A program made the translations under genes and the position numbers. 64,000 nucleotides of DNA from Actinernus sp. WN-2022 (taxonomy: Eukaryota; Cnidaria; Anthozoa; Actiniaria; Actinernidae): NCBI GenBank assembly GCA_030867875.1, contig JAOWCC010000577.1:147800344-147864343 (forward strand). The letters are read 5' to 3'. The first letter of the stretch is position 1. Every line of letters begins with the position of its first letter. Shown piece by piece: positions 11,843 through 26,800 of the stretch. The notes under the pieces are model-generated. The model had not been told where the DNA came from. It searched no databases and was given only the letters and a program-made list of their open reading frames with translations.

Positions 11843-14800
11843 GTGAGTTAAACTTTCTTATGTGGTGCCATTTGTCAAAATTTGAGCTTTCTCTTGAGTC
11901 GAGCAATAGGCTTTTTGCAACAGACGGTCACGTGACTTGTTGGCCCATAGTAACGCCATACTGGGTTGCAAGCTAACCAGCTCTCCCTTGACAACCAACA
12001 GAGATTAACTGAGCCGTGGTATCATAGCTGGACTTCGAAGCGTTTTTTCGTCTTACTTACTAAATTCATCTCGAAATAAGTCTTATACAGAACAAAAGTA
12101 AAGGTTTTTCTTTACTTTTGATCCGGTATTTTGTCAAATATGCTGCGCAAAATAGAGTTTGGACGCTCAAACGAACTCACCTCGAATCTCATTCTCAGGC
12201 ATGGCAAACATGGCGGCCGCTAACTTAGTGAACTCTTTCGATTGCTTGTTTTAATGCTAGTGAATAATCGGTCAAACACAATATTGGGATAAATACTGTT
12301 TACTCTAGGTGCTCGTTCATGTACTTAAAAAAAATCCTGTGTTTAACTTTAATTAAGCTACGAAAATATTCATAAATGTTGTATTATTTAAAATTAAATG
12401 TTCGTTTCCTTTGCCTTAACTTAGAAAAGGACAGGCTATGGCTAGCTACATGTACTTGAGGAGATGCAGAAATTATCTTAGAATATTATTTTAGTTTGAT
12501 ACTGAATCTGTGGGTGTTACATGTCCAGTTTTGAAGCAAAGAAAAATATTAGGACTTTGATAAGTTTTATATATCCCTACTTGGTAACCGGTCGTTTTGT
12601 TACCAGTCGCTTTCGTTACCAACCTCTTCGTTACCAATTTCTAGTCGTTTCGTTACCAGTCCGAGTCACTTCGTTACCAGACTCTCAATACTTAGAACTT
12701 AAGAGCTGTATATTTCTATAAGAGTAATGTCAACTTTGGAAGTAATTATTACACACAAGCGTACAAGCTAATTGTGTGAAACCGGAATAAACAACAACAT
12801 AAGCATAATTTGTATACGACTTGTGGTCGTTTCGTTACCAGTCACTTTCATTAGAAATAAACTGTTTGTGCTAAGCTCGTGTAGTGTAGTTTGTTGGGAA
12901 GTAATTATCATGAAACACAAGCGAGAAGCTAATTGTGTGAAACCGGAATAAACAACAACATAAGCGAATTCTACAGCGACTTGCGGTCGTTTCGTTACCA
13001 GTCACTTTCATTAGAAATAAACTGTTTGTGCGTAGTTGGCTAGGTTCGTGTAGTGTAGTTTGTTGGGAAGTAATTATTACAAAACACAAGCGAGAAGCTA
13101 ATTGTGTGAAACTGCAAATCAACAGCGCCATCGTCCACAAGATCCCGCTGATCTAGATTTCGATCTAGATCAGGACATAGATCAGGACAACATCCCCGCA
13201 GAGTTCCTGGTCTCCGATGTGAAAGTAAAAAACAGACGTCACCTCATCTTTGCAACAGAAGAACAATGTTGTTGTTTATTCCGGTTTCACACAATTAGCT
13301 TCTCACTTGTGTTTCGTAATAATTACTTCCCAACAAACTACACTACACGAGCTTAGCCAACTACGCACAAACAGTTTATTTCTAATGAAAGTGACTGGTA
13401 ACGAAACGACCGCAAGTCGTATACAAATTACGCTTATGTTGTTGTTTATTCCGGTTTCACACAATTAGCTTGTACGCTTGTGTGTAATAATTACTTCCAA
13501 AGTTGACATTACTCTTATAGAAATATACAGCTCTTAAGTTCTAAGTATTGAGAGTCTGGTAATGAAGTGACTCTGACTGGTAACGAAACGACTAGGAATT
13601 GGTAACGAAACGACTTGAGTTGGTAACGAAGAGGTTGGCAACGAAAGCGACTGGTAACGAAACGACCGCAATTCCCCTACTTAGTCATTGGAGATAATGT
13701 TATATATTTTGTTTCTTATTTTGCTATTAGCCAGTAACAGGCATACATTATTAACGTTAGGCTCACGTTTCTTTAATATCCTACGGTGGATAATCAGATG
13801 GTCTCGATCAGACATCACAGATTCCAGTACACAAGATTGAGGGTTCATGTGGATCGAAAACTTGCTGAAATCGCCTTACATTTGTACCTGAGCTCAATGA
13901 CCACACAAACAGCAACTGAATACACCGTAGAAGCATTAGTCAAGACATTTTTACTTACAAGTCTCGTATTTCAGCTCCTTGAAGGCTGGAGTTCATTGCA
14001 TTCTCATACAAATGCTTATATTTAAGCAATCAGCGCCTATCGGCACAACTTTATGAGATCGGAAAATGCCACTTATGCCTATAGAGCACTAGTATTACCT
14101 ACATGTATCTGTTACAGTAAATCCCTGTAATATGCATTACAATGTATAAAACAACATTCCTGTTACTCTGATCAGCTTACTCATTACTGTGCACCTTCTT
14201 GGCTATTAGCTGAAAGACTTGTACATATATGACTCAAGTTTGTGGACCGAATCAATAATAGTTATTGTCAATTAGACAAGTTAGTAAATGTTACTAGTGG
14301 ATTATTGATACATGTACACTGTATGATACTGATCAATGTTATTGATTTCCTGTATGTTTATAGGTGGTGAGCCGTGCAACCGAAAAGCACAATACAGTGA
14401 GGCTGTAGATGATGAAATGGATGGAGACTGCAACAGAGAGTCCTCAAATCCACAATGTTCAGAGGTACGTGTAAATATAACCTACAGCAATGTTATGGTC
14501 TTTAGGAGAGTCTAGTTGGGCCATTTCGTGGTATTTCTTACATGTACAGTACCGATCGAAACTAACCTCACCCTTGCATTTACTTTGCGTGCACTCAAAG
14601 TACATTGTACATGCAAAGTAAACCCTGTGCGTACTCAGAATAGACCCTGTGTTTACTTTACGTGTACTATTGTAAACACAAAGTACATGCATGGCCCACA
14701 AATACATAAAGCTACAAATATGACAAACTTGTGTTTTGTGCATGTTTTTGAACCCAAATTAGGGAGAAATTGCCACCAGAGAATTCCAAAATTATTTAAC

Positions 14801-17800
14801 TGTTCATCCAAGAGGCAGAATTCCCAAACCAGATAAATACGACAAACTCTTGCATGTAAATCAGATTGGGTGTTAATGACATTGTATTACATATGTACAT
14901 TGTATTACATGTGTATGTTGCAGTTGAAATTGACCATTCAGTTCAATTTGACCATGAGTCAAAACAAACTAGTTCAATTTGACCATCGGTCATATTCAAC
15001 TAGTTCAATTTGACCCGGTCAAACCAACCTACGTCAAATTGACCCAGGTTTAGCTATCAATGATTCTAAAAAAAATCACCCTTCCATCCCTCCTCTCTCT
15101 CCTCTCTCTTCCCGTATACCTTTCATTCAGAGGTAATACCATGTACTGAACTCAGAGGGATTTGAACTCAGCAGCTCTGCCTTGACACACCAAGTTTTCC
15201 ATTGACTAATAACACACTGCACCACACAAGCATTTGTTGATTTGGAAGCAACATTTATTATATAAGTAACTTAAACCAGAACCCAGATCCTCTCAGGTCA
15301 ACAAGTCAACACTTACATGAAGTAGTAACCCACATGGAATCTGTCATGAAACTCCAATTTTTTTTTTGCTTCAAACAATCAATAATCATGTGAACTAATC
15401 CAAATCCTACCCCTACATTTAAGAAAACCCTAACCGTCAACAATGTGTACTCACTAATTCGTTTGAGTCAAATTAAACTAGTTTGTTTTGACCGGGTCAA
15501 TATTGCAGACCTAGTTTGAATTGACTGGATCAAATTGAACTAGTTTGTTTTGACCCATGGTCAAATTGAACTGAATGGTCAATTTCAACTACAACATGTA
15601 CATGTATTAGCTGATATTTGTTATCTGGCAGAAAGAAAATATTAGGTCATGTGGTACTTTCCACCAATCACATGGGAGATAAAAAATATATTTGATGAAT
15701 TATAAGGTGTTATATAAATATTATTAAATATCATTACCGGTAAATTGTTATTTTAAAATGGATATTTGTTATTTCAAACCTTGTTTACACTTCATGTTAG
15801 TGAACCTCTTTATATTTTTTTTTTCTGTATTTACTCTGAAGGTTGACAATACAGATGATGAGAGTGACACTTCTGATGATGAAAACTTTGAAAACAGTGA
15901 GAATGAGGAGCCAGAAATTTGGAGTGAAGCTGCAGAAGACCTTTTGAATGACTTGGACAGTAATGAACCTCTCCCTGAACCTAGAAGAAATCAATCTCAA
16001 GTACAGGCAGTGACTGTATTGATTCAATGGTTTGTGTACTTCATTCTTTTTTGGCAAGCCTCCTGCAGAATTAGTGATTGCGGTTTGGAATGGCTACTGC
16101 GCTTTATGTTCCAGTTTCTGCATACACTTGGAATCAACTGCAATAACGAATATATTGTTGAGATGGCTATGATGTTTCCAAGTTCCTTGTACTTGCTTCG
16201 ACAATTTGTAAAATTGGATCGAGATAGTTTCACAAAGTATGCTGTGTGTCCAAAGTGTGCTGCACTTCATCATCTTGACGCTTGTACCATCCATGTTGGA
16301 AATAGGGTTGTACCTAATACATGTTCTAACAAGCCTTTCAAGAAGGGTCGCACAAAGGAGTGTGGAGCAGTATTGGCCAGAAAAGTGATCACAGGAAGTG
16401 GTACTGTTTGCTTTTATCCACTCAAACTTTACTGTTTTAATAGCATTATAAATCAAGTTGAAGCTTTGCTGAAAAGGCCTGGTGTACCAGAAATGTGTGA
16501 AAAGTGGAGAAACCAAGACTTGGAAGATGACACTATCATGGCTGATGTGTATGATGGAAAGATATGGAAAGACTTCCTTAAGTATAAGGGTAAAGACTTT
16601 CTTAATTCCCCCAGAAGCCTTGCATTTGGCATCAATGTGGACTGGTTTCAACCTTTCAAGCGCAGGAAAGACAGATCAGTGGGTGTCATATATTTGGTTT
16701 TACTTAATCTACCGAGAGAAGAACGATTCAAATGGGAAAACATTGTTGTGGCTGGGATTATTCCTGAAATGAGTAAAGAACCCAAATCTCTTAATTCATT
16801 TTTAGAACCCATAGTAGCTGAACTTCAAGCATTTTGGCAAGGAGTGAAATTGCAAACAAGCCTTAGCAGTATACCACTTCAATACAAAGGTGCTCTCCTG
16901 TTTGCGTCTGCTGACCTGCCTGCCATACGCAAACTGTGTGGCTTTAAAGGCTACTCTGCTCATCGAGGATGTTCCAAGTGTTTTAAATACTTTCCCAGTA
17001 GTTTTAAGGAGAAAACTGATTATTCTGGTTTTGACAGAAATGTTTGGCCTGCTCGACAAAACAGTAGTCACCGCCGGCATGCAGAGAAGGTGAAGTGTGC
17101 ATCAACAAAGACAAAGCATGGAGAGTTAGCAAAGAAATATGGGGTTTACTATAGTTCTCTCTTGAAACTTGAATACTTTGATGCTGTAAGATTTACAGCC
17201 ATTGATCCCATGCACAATTTATTCCTTGGAACTGCAAAGCATGTATTTAAATTGTGGATAGAAAAGGGATTTCTAAGCAGCCAAAATCTCAAGACTTTAG
17301 AAGAAAGAATACATTCATTTGATGTTGGCACAGGCTTTGGACGCTTGCCTCACAGAATTTCTTCAAACTACGGTTGCTACACTGCATCACAATGGAAAAA
17401 CTGGACTTTGGTTTACTCAATGTATGCTTTGAATGGACTTTTACCAGAAGCCCATTTGAGATGCTGGCAAACATTTGTTTTGGCTTGTCAGTACATGTGC
17501 AACCCAATTGTTTCTGCTATGGATATTACAAAAGGGGATCTTTTATTTTTGAGATTTGGAGAGCGTTTTCAGAAACTGTATGGCAATAAAGCTGTTACTC
17601 CTAATATGCATCTTCATTGTCATCTCAAGGAGTGTGTGTTGGATTGTGGACCAGTCCATGTATTTTGGTGTTTTAGTTTTGAACGATTCAATGGTATCCT
17701 AGGAGCAACTCAGTTAGGGAGCGCGTCCAAATATCGGGCGGAAATCCGATTATCGGAATCGGATCCGATGCCCTTTCCGATACTCGAGTATCGGGAAAAC

Positions 17801-20800
17801 GTAGAGGTACTTTCAAGTCTTGTCCGATTCCGATAGCAAATATTCCGATCCGATCCGATCCGATCCGATTTGTTCCGATCCGATCGGACATAACATTGGT
17901 CACTTGGGAAACCGTCAGCTCAAAGGTCACTTGTTTCACATCGATCTGTCCGATTTCCAAGTTGCTCTATTAATTTTTTGTAAACATGATTTACGCCAGC
18001 ACGAGTTGACATAAACCCGAGTTGAACTCAGTGGAGCCGAACTCAATTGTCGTGCTGCTCAGGCACCGATCCCAAATGTTTCGATCCAATGCTGTGATTC
18101 TAGTATCGGTTCGGAAAACAACAAACAGACCGCCAAATTCAGCCCTTGCTGCTAAGTTAGTAGAGACAGACATTAAGAACTACATTTTTATTCGACCCGA
18201 TAGAGCAACGGACATTGCATTGCATTTCGAATAAATTTCGGCAAGCGTACGTGTTCATTGCACAATTTCGTATTTTAACCTTTCTTTCACCAGGATCGAT
18301 TTAACGCGTGACAAATTCGAATTCATGACAAACAGTTTTACAAAGTACAGTAGATGGTTTTGGTAAATACCCTGCATACCAGAGGCGTCAAAAAGTCAAG
18401 ATTCTTATAATAAAAGTCATCGGCCAATCGTGAACTGTCAGCCAGACGCGTGTCTCATTTCTGACACAAATACCGCGGGGGCGCAATTAATTTCCATTCA
18501 TCTGATCCGATGCATCAAAGCTCTTTTAATTCAAAAGGAATTGCACTTTCCCAGTAGAAGTTTTCTGGTAATTTGCACGTCTTTCAATATGACAAACGTT
18601 GCTTCAAAACTCTGTTGATGTTCTGTAAAAAATCAGACAGACAACGTTCAAGCCTGACTGATTGCACGTGGAAATTCAGACCCCAAGAAGAGTTGAGATT
18701 TTTATACGCAAACAATGATTTCTGCCGAAACTTTTAATACTAGTAACAAGACAAGGTTCTGCCGTAAATGTGAACCTACACTGAAGCAAAAGTTTATTTG
18801 GTGTTATGCTTTGCGCTCAGCGAGTGAGTCGAGCTTTAAAGCGGGCCACGTACCGCCGGTCTGGGAACTATTAGCGAGCAGCAGTTTTGTTTATTTTACG
18901 GCTCACGATATTTCGATAACTGCTGCTGCATGGTCCGAAATTACTTGAAAACTTCATGCAATGACTTTTACAAAGATCTGGAAGGCTGACGGATCTGAAT
19001 ATTATTGATACGGATAACCTTTACAAAATTGAACACTACATTAAATGTTTTGGACATATTCGACTCGATGAGAACTTTGGCTAAGCTAGTCTGGCACCCA
19101 GGGTACGAAAAGCCCCGAAATTCGTCGAAAGGTGTTTGCATGACTTTTGCACAATACTGTATCTGTCTAATTTTCACGTTGCTCTATTTTAAACTTTTGT
19201 AAACATGATTGCCTGCACGAGTGAACATCAACCTGAGTTGAAGTGGAGCCGAACTGAATCGTCGTGCTGCTCTACAGTCAGGCACTGATACCGCGCTTCG
19301 GAAAGTAACAAAACTCTGTTTCTCTGTTTATTACTTGGTTATGCTGAGTTGCTTTACACCAAGATTATACATAAAGGAAATAAAAATAGATAATAATAAA
19401 TAATAATATATAAACAATTAATTAATAATAAATAATTAAATTAAATGAGAAATTTAGGGTAGCCGTCATATTTACATAGCAATAACTAAGGTTCGAAAAC
19501 TGTCAAGTCATTCCATTCAGGAACGGTACGTTATGAAACAAATTAATTCCTGTTTGACAGACCCCCGAACAGGCCTTAAGAACTGTGACCTATTGTAGAA
19601 GTTATTAGAATGAGCTTACGAATTAAAGAACTTATCTTTTGCAGGAATAGTGCATTGCTGACTTCTTCCATCTTCGCCGGAATCCAAGATTTGGTTGGCA
19701 ATATAAAACACTACTTGCCTCATATCTAATTGAGCAATGCACCCGGCTGATTTGCTGGATTTTGTTCCCAATCGGTACATTGCAATGAATCCGATCTCCG
19801 TTCCAAATCATTTACAAATCATTGGCGTTTAATTCGACGAACGTTGTAATACTATGACTACTACGTTTCTAATCATTTAATACAATGCGTTGGCGGTCAT
19901 GTCAAGGATTTACAGTTAATTTCACAAAACTTTGGCCGCGCGGATTGCCAAGTTCGTTTGGAACTTGGGAACTATGTTCCGAAGTACGCAAATTACTTTT
20001 GTACCTGTCAATCAAATTGTGATCTTCCAACTGAACTTTGGAACTTCGGAGTAACATAGCAGAGTAACTGTTTGACTATCATTTCAAAATACAGTCGAGT
20101 GATTTAAACAAACTTAACAGGGTATTATTAACAAGAAAATAATGTACACTATTAGACCGTAACTCTTGTTTTCTTTTGTTCCTGCAGCAATTATAAACAC
20201 TGACTATTATCACTGTTAGTATTGAAACAATGCCCACATTTATTGAAATCACTCTGCATGGACAAACCGTTACCATGTCTTATTCCTGTACAGTTTACCT
20301 GTGAAATGGAACTGATATATAAGCACTCAACATAACACAACAAAGTCATTTCTTCAGGTGTACTTAGTTTTTCGGCACTTCATGTTAATTGCTTCACGAA
20401 AAGCAGGTATCGTAACAACAAGTGGAAATTCAGCTGGATAGCGCTGCTTATAGCGACTTTAAAAATATTTCTCGTCCGGGCAGGAGAAAAAGCTGATTTG
20501 CTTTTTACAGTTCCTTTGTACTTTCTAGAACCACCCGCTAAGCTAGACATACTTAGTTCTTTTTTAGTGATGGTGGTACAATTGTTTGAATTAGCAACAG
20601 CATAAGTTAGAAATTCCTTTGAAATTTGACCTCTATTTGGCATACTAGCATTGGTACCTGTGGGAAAACATTCGTGGAGTTCTACGTTAGGTGATCTAAC
20701 ATCAGCAGCAAAAGTTAGAAATTCCTTTGAAATTTGACCTCTATTTGGCATACTAGCATTGCTACCTGTGGGAAAACATTCCTGGAGTTCTACGTTAGGT

Positions 20801-23800
20801 GACATAACCTCACTGGTAGGCGCACTCGCAGCAATGGGCAGCAATTATAAATACTGACTATTATCACTGTTAGTATTGAAACAATGCCCACATTTATTGA
20901 AATCACTCTGCATGGACAAACCGTTACCATGTATTATTCCTGTACAGTTCACCTGTGAAATGGAACTGATATATAAGCACTCAACATAACATAACAAAGT
21001 CATTTCTTCAGGTGTACTTAGTTTTTCGGCACTTCATGTTAATTGCTTCACGAAAAGCAGGTGTCGTAACAACAAGTGGAAATTCAGCTGGATAGCGCTG
21101 CTTAGCGACTTTAAAAATATTTTTCATCCGGGCAGGAGAAAGAGCTGATTTGCTTTTTACAATTCCTTTGTACTTTCTAGAACCACCCGCTAAGCTAGAC
21201 ATACTTAGTTCATTTTTAGTGAACGAGCCGTCCAGCAATTTACAAACGAAGGTGGTACAATTGTTTGAATTAGCAACAGCATAAGTTAGAAATTCCTTTG
21301 AAATTTGACCTCTATTTGGCATACTAGCATTGGTACCTGTGGGAAAACTTTCCTGGAGTTCTACGTCAGGTGACATAACCTCACTGGTAGCAGCAGCAAA
21401 AGTTAGAAATTCCTTTGAAATCTGACCTCTATTTGGCATACTAGCATTGCTACCTGTGGGAAAACATTCCTGGAGTTCTACGTCAGGTGACATAACCTCA
21501 CTGGTAGCAACAGCAAAAGTTAGAAATTCCTTTGAAATTTGACCTCTATTTGGCATACTAGCATTGCTACCTGTGGGAAAACTTTCCTGGAGTTCTACGT
21601 TAGGTGACCTAACATCACTGGTAGCAGCAAAAGTAAGAAATTCCTTTGAAATTTGACCTCTATTTGGCATACTAGCATTGCTACCTGTGGGAAAACATTC
21701 CTGGAGTTCTACGTTAGGTGACATAACCTCACTGGTAGGCGTACTCGCAGCAATGGGCAGAATGGGTGTAGACAGTGGTGTGAGTGGATCTACATCACTG
21801 GTAAACGGTGGATATCTCTGACGGTGTGGCATAACCTCACTGGTAGATGTACTTCTCCCAGCAATGGGTGTAGGCATTGGGACTACTGGCATCCTTTGCA
21901 TACTTTCGGACTCCGGTTTGATGCCCTTCTTCATTGCCCTTGCGTGAAGAAGGTGATTTATTTCTTTCAATACAGCAAGCATCATGTTTTGGTTGGCCAA
22001 TATCTTCTCCTGGGTTGCCTTTAATGTCTCCACCTGTTCGGTCAGCTCCATCTTTTCCAAGACTTCGTCTATATCAACATACTTAAAAACATAAGAAAAA
22101 AACCCGCAATCATTGTTGAAGTTAAGGATGCGTTCTTCCGAAAAAAGAATAAAACGAAAATTAAAAGGTAAATAAAAATAAATACTCCCAAAAGTAGCGC
22201 TTACTTTCTAATTCCAGAACAGTGATATGTACACGATTTTGCTGTATTCTTTTTCGGAATACTGACCCTAAAAAACGCACCCTAAAAATATTTTTACAAT
22301 ATTCATGTTCACTGAAACTTATGCAAATTTATCTTACCGCATCGTCTTCTTCGTCTGCTTCTAAATACGATAGTCTACGCTTTACTACAATCGTGTCCGT
22401 ACTGTTATAAGAGTCGACTAGGTGTGCCAACGTTTCTAAAGTCAGATCTTTATCACATTTCTACACAAAATTTACTCGCATGCATTCGATCACTGCATTT
22501 ATGTCGATGGTGCTATTTTGCGCCCTCATGTTTCATTGTTTCACAGCGAAATATCGCATACATTCCTTGTAATAATCTAGAGCTTGGGCCGCGCGCCTGT
22601 GCTTCTGGGAGTACTAATTTACAGACTATGATACAGAAAATGTGCATAGCCTATGCAAAAGTGACAACGAAAATAACTGGAATTCAAGTTAACCACCACA
22701 AAAAGGATGTTTTAATCTACCATCCGGCCATTATTCACTGATTCAATCTGGCACCTTTTCCTGATTACACTGACGTTGCGTGTTATTTGCACCCAGATCA
22801 GAAGACGTCTTGCGTCTTATTAAAAAAATGGGATCCCAAAGGCGAGAGGTCGAGAGAAGCCTGACGTGACGAATCCCATACATATAGTGCAACAATAACA
22901 GTAAAAACACTGCTTAAAGCCTCACTCATCTCCCCAGCCTGCAGCATCTTGTGGTCACGAAAGGCGTGGCAAACAAACGAAACGCGTATGAGAAATAAAT
23001 TACGGCCTCCTGGCTTTTCTACGTATTTTTTATTTTTTGTGCGTGGAGATTTGTAACACTGTATTTTTGAAAAAGTTGAGATATCCTGCATATGAAAATC
23101 AATGATCAATGTTTACATTTGATGCAAAAAAAATGTTTTAATCAGTCGAAATTTCAAAATGCTGGCCATGTAAAACCTAGGACATAGTGAACAAATGCAG
23201 ATATTAAGCTATAAATCTGGTGTCTATTTGTGGGGCAACGGAATACATTTATAGCATGTAAAACACTGCATGTAAGACATTGTAATAACGAGTTGTTTAT
23301 TATTAAACTTCTTATTAAAGTTCTAATTTAACACCCGGCTCTCGATTCACAAATAATAAGAACCAAGAATATGAAATAGGATTCTGAATAAAATACAAAC
23401 GAACGGTCAGATTGCTCTTTCATAGTTTTGGAAGCATAGATCTCCAATTTTTAGTTGAAGTGTGAGTCATTAAGCGACAGTGACGCTCAGCATCTGCTCG
23501 TGAACTAAATACATATTTGCATCCAAAAGGGCACAAAGGTGGGGCTTTGCCTTTCAAACTTGGCAACCCCTCATCAATAGTAAGAGGCTTACGTCTTACG
23601 CTATTTGCCTGAAATGCATCTAGCATTGTGTTGTAATGGCCAGTGTGAATATTACTTAAACTTGGAGTGGGCATTGACCCATTATTGCGCCGAATGAAGT
23701 TTAAAAACTTCACCGCTCTAATTGGTGAACTATTACAGTGCACACATGAAGCGCTACTGCATTTCGTGAATTCTAGCATGTAGGTTTTTCTGGTGCAATG

Positions 23801-26800
23801 TTTAATTAGAAACTCATATTCTTTCTGAATTTCAATCAACTGTGGATTACTCTTTAATGCCCGTGCACTACTAGAGGAAAAAGATTTTACGAGCTCGTGT
23901 TTAGCTTCATTCAGAGAAATTGCGTGACATGGAACACTAATAACCCTAATGGGAAAAGAGTCGTAGTGTTGGCCGTGCCAATATTTCTTGCATGTTTCGA
24001 TAGCATTATCTAAACAGTCTCCTTTTTGTTTTCTTTGCTCTTCCTCAGACAAGTTCCCGTGTTCCCAAGGTGATGGTTCACTGGGGTTGAGACGAATTGG
24101 CAATGTTACCCCTGTTAATAATTTAGATAGAGGAGACCAGCAATGCTCCACTGGATTGTACTTGCTGTGCCCAGGTGCATAACAAGTCAATATCAAAACA
24201 TCTAGATTTAAATTCTTCCACAGTCTGCCAAAATTTATTAAATTGGGAGTACATTTTGTACTCCAGTCGGGGCCACCATCACAAATAATTGTTACTGCGC
24301 CTTTGCTTAATTGTGAATTTTGCCTTAGCATTTCTTCAAGGTGATCAACGTGAATAGCGCTTGTACTGTTATGGAACATGGAGGCAAACAGATACACTGA
24401 AAGAGGACCTGTTCGAGGCCACTTAATTCTCTGCCTTCCGAGCTCGTCCAGGTACGTGTTATCGTTATTGCTAGAGTGATTCGAAATGCCTGAAAGTAAA
24501 GGTGGTAGTGAGGAAGAACGCCTTGTGTGACTATTGGATCTGCATGCGCGTTTCGGAGACAAACTCCGAGACCTACGATTTTTTGACTTCAGTAATAGGT
24601 AACCAGCGGGGACAAGCTTGGCGCCGCTATATGGAAAATCATGGTCTGCATAATTTGGTTGGTCATCAGTCATAAACAAATTACCTATGCTATAGTACCT
24701 ACTGACAGCCAAAGTACCAACATTTACTTTGTTTTTATCGTCTGCAGATATTGCTACAGTTTCGTTCACAAACATTTCTGACAACTCACTCACTAAGTTT
24801 ACTTGAGCACAGGTGAAATGAAAGTCCTTGTGATGTCTTATCACCAAGTCATTTCTCTTAGGAGGTCGTTTTGCCGATACAAGTCCCTTGTATCTTTTGG
24901 AAGCGTTTCTATTCCTCTGTGGTGGTAAAAGAAGACGACGAATGGTTGACGTAGATATAGCTGGAATGTCTGGGATTCTCTGTAAGACATGCTTACGTAT
25001 CTGATCGACACTGACGCCATGGCAGAACATAGTATCTTCTCGTCGGCGGTCATGTGCTGCTGCTGAGTGCTGTGCAATGAATTCTCGTACTATGTTGACA
25101 ATCTGGGGAAATCTCCTAGTTATAGGTGGTCTTCCACATGGGTTGGCAACTCCTGGTGAATTAAATAAACTAGTAATTTATGATACATGTTAAAATAATT
25201 TAGCTCAGTAGACAAATTTCAAAGCAAAGTAATATATGACTACTAACCTGCTGCTGTAGCTGTCTCGTCCTCAAGTGGTTCATCATCACCAGAAGATTCA
25301 AACATCCAACAGTCACCGTCACTATAGTTATCTCTCTCGGTTTGGGGTGAATCTTCCTCTGAACTAGAAGCAAACATCCAGGTATCGTCCATTGCAGATT
25401 AAATTACTAAATTACTATTTGCGCTCTTATTTAGTTGAAACAACAAACGAATATAATTTGTAATTCTCTAGACGGTGATTTTACTGCACTGAGCTGGGAA
25501 AGGATGCCAATAAAGAAGCCTTAGCCATGTTTTATACTATCTTATAAAATAGTTTCGATAGTACGCGCGCTCTGATTGGCTGTAAGCCGTGTTTCTATTT
25601 AACAAATAAAGAAGCCTTAGCCATGTTTTATACTATCATAAAACACAATGGGCATTTGAGAACATGAGAGAAATGTTAAAGCACAAGCCGAAGGCGCGTG
25701 CTTTCAACATTTCTAGAGTGTTCTCAAATGACCAGAGTGTTTTATGATAGTATAAAACATGGATTTAAGGCTTCTTTATCTGTTTTATAATATAGATTTA
25801 CGCGCGCGATGAAAGGAAACCGCCAGTTGAAAACTATATAACACGGCTAACCATGTTATATACTCTGATAAAACATGGCTTCTTAGCCAATCAAAGCGTG
25901 CGTACTATCGTATCTATATTATAAAACTCTATAGAAACACGGGAAATGTTTTCTATTTCTTAAATAAAACACGATGGGCATTTGAGACATGAGAGAAATG
26001 TTAAAGAACAAGCCGAAGGCGCGTGCTTTCAACATTTCTCGAGTGTTCTCAAATGACCAGAGTGTTTTATAATATAGATTTATGCACGCGATGAAAGGAA
26101 ACCGCCAGTTCAAAACAATAAAACACGGCAAACCATGTTATAATTATACTCTGATAAAACATGGCTTTTTAGTCAATCGGAGCGCGCATACTATCGTATC
26201 TATATTACAAAATTTGATCGTAAACAAAGAAAAACGTATTTATTTTCATTAGAGCCCGGTTGTTCGAAACAAGGATAAGCGCTACACCAGGGCCAGGTTG
26301 TTCGAAGCAAGGGCAAAGAAAGAGAAATATCTGCTCGAAAGCTGGTTAACTCAGTTTTAACCGTATGATAGTGTCAAATCTATAAACGTAATCTGTTGTT
26401 GGGTTGGTGTTGGTCGGGCCACATCAACTGCCAATGGCGCGAAAATATTTTGCCGGCGATGAATGCCATACATTTTCGCACCATTTTCATTGACTGGTTA
26501 CTAAAATACATTTCAAGATTCTCCCTGTCTTACTTATGGCATAGTTAATAGTCAGAGTGGAATGGTTAGGAAACCCGGCAAACTTCAAAAGGGCTAACAA
26601 AGGCGCTGCGATTTAGGTTGGAAGGGGTAAGACAAAAGATTGTTGGAATTTCTATTGTGTTTTGTGCACGGTAGTGGTTGAAAAAAGCTAACAAAGAAGG
26701 TCCCTGAGTTTCCTAACCATTCCACTCTATTAACTATGCTTATGGTCTCTTGGCAAAAGTCTCAGTATTGGTATTAATTAGTTGGGTGGTTTGAGGTTGG

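Noticed and set aside
15758..15841. ATG at 15758 as the CACTA transposase start
   Set aside because: The sequence is a hydrophobic, T-rich intron tail followed by an AG acceptor, and upstream exons match in phase.
16094..16651. 185-codon minus-strand frame inside the transposase exon
   Set aside because: Antisense shadow of the coding exon; no family resemblance.
17717..17836. C-terminal ~40 residues of the uninterrupted frame
   Set aside because: They are translated from the Zator-like terminus, not from the CACTA transposase.
22798..23109. 103-codon minus-strand frame in the Zator-like element
   Set aside because: Looks like a dispersed repeat, with no domain and no context with neighbouring exons.
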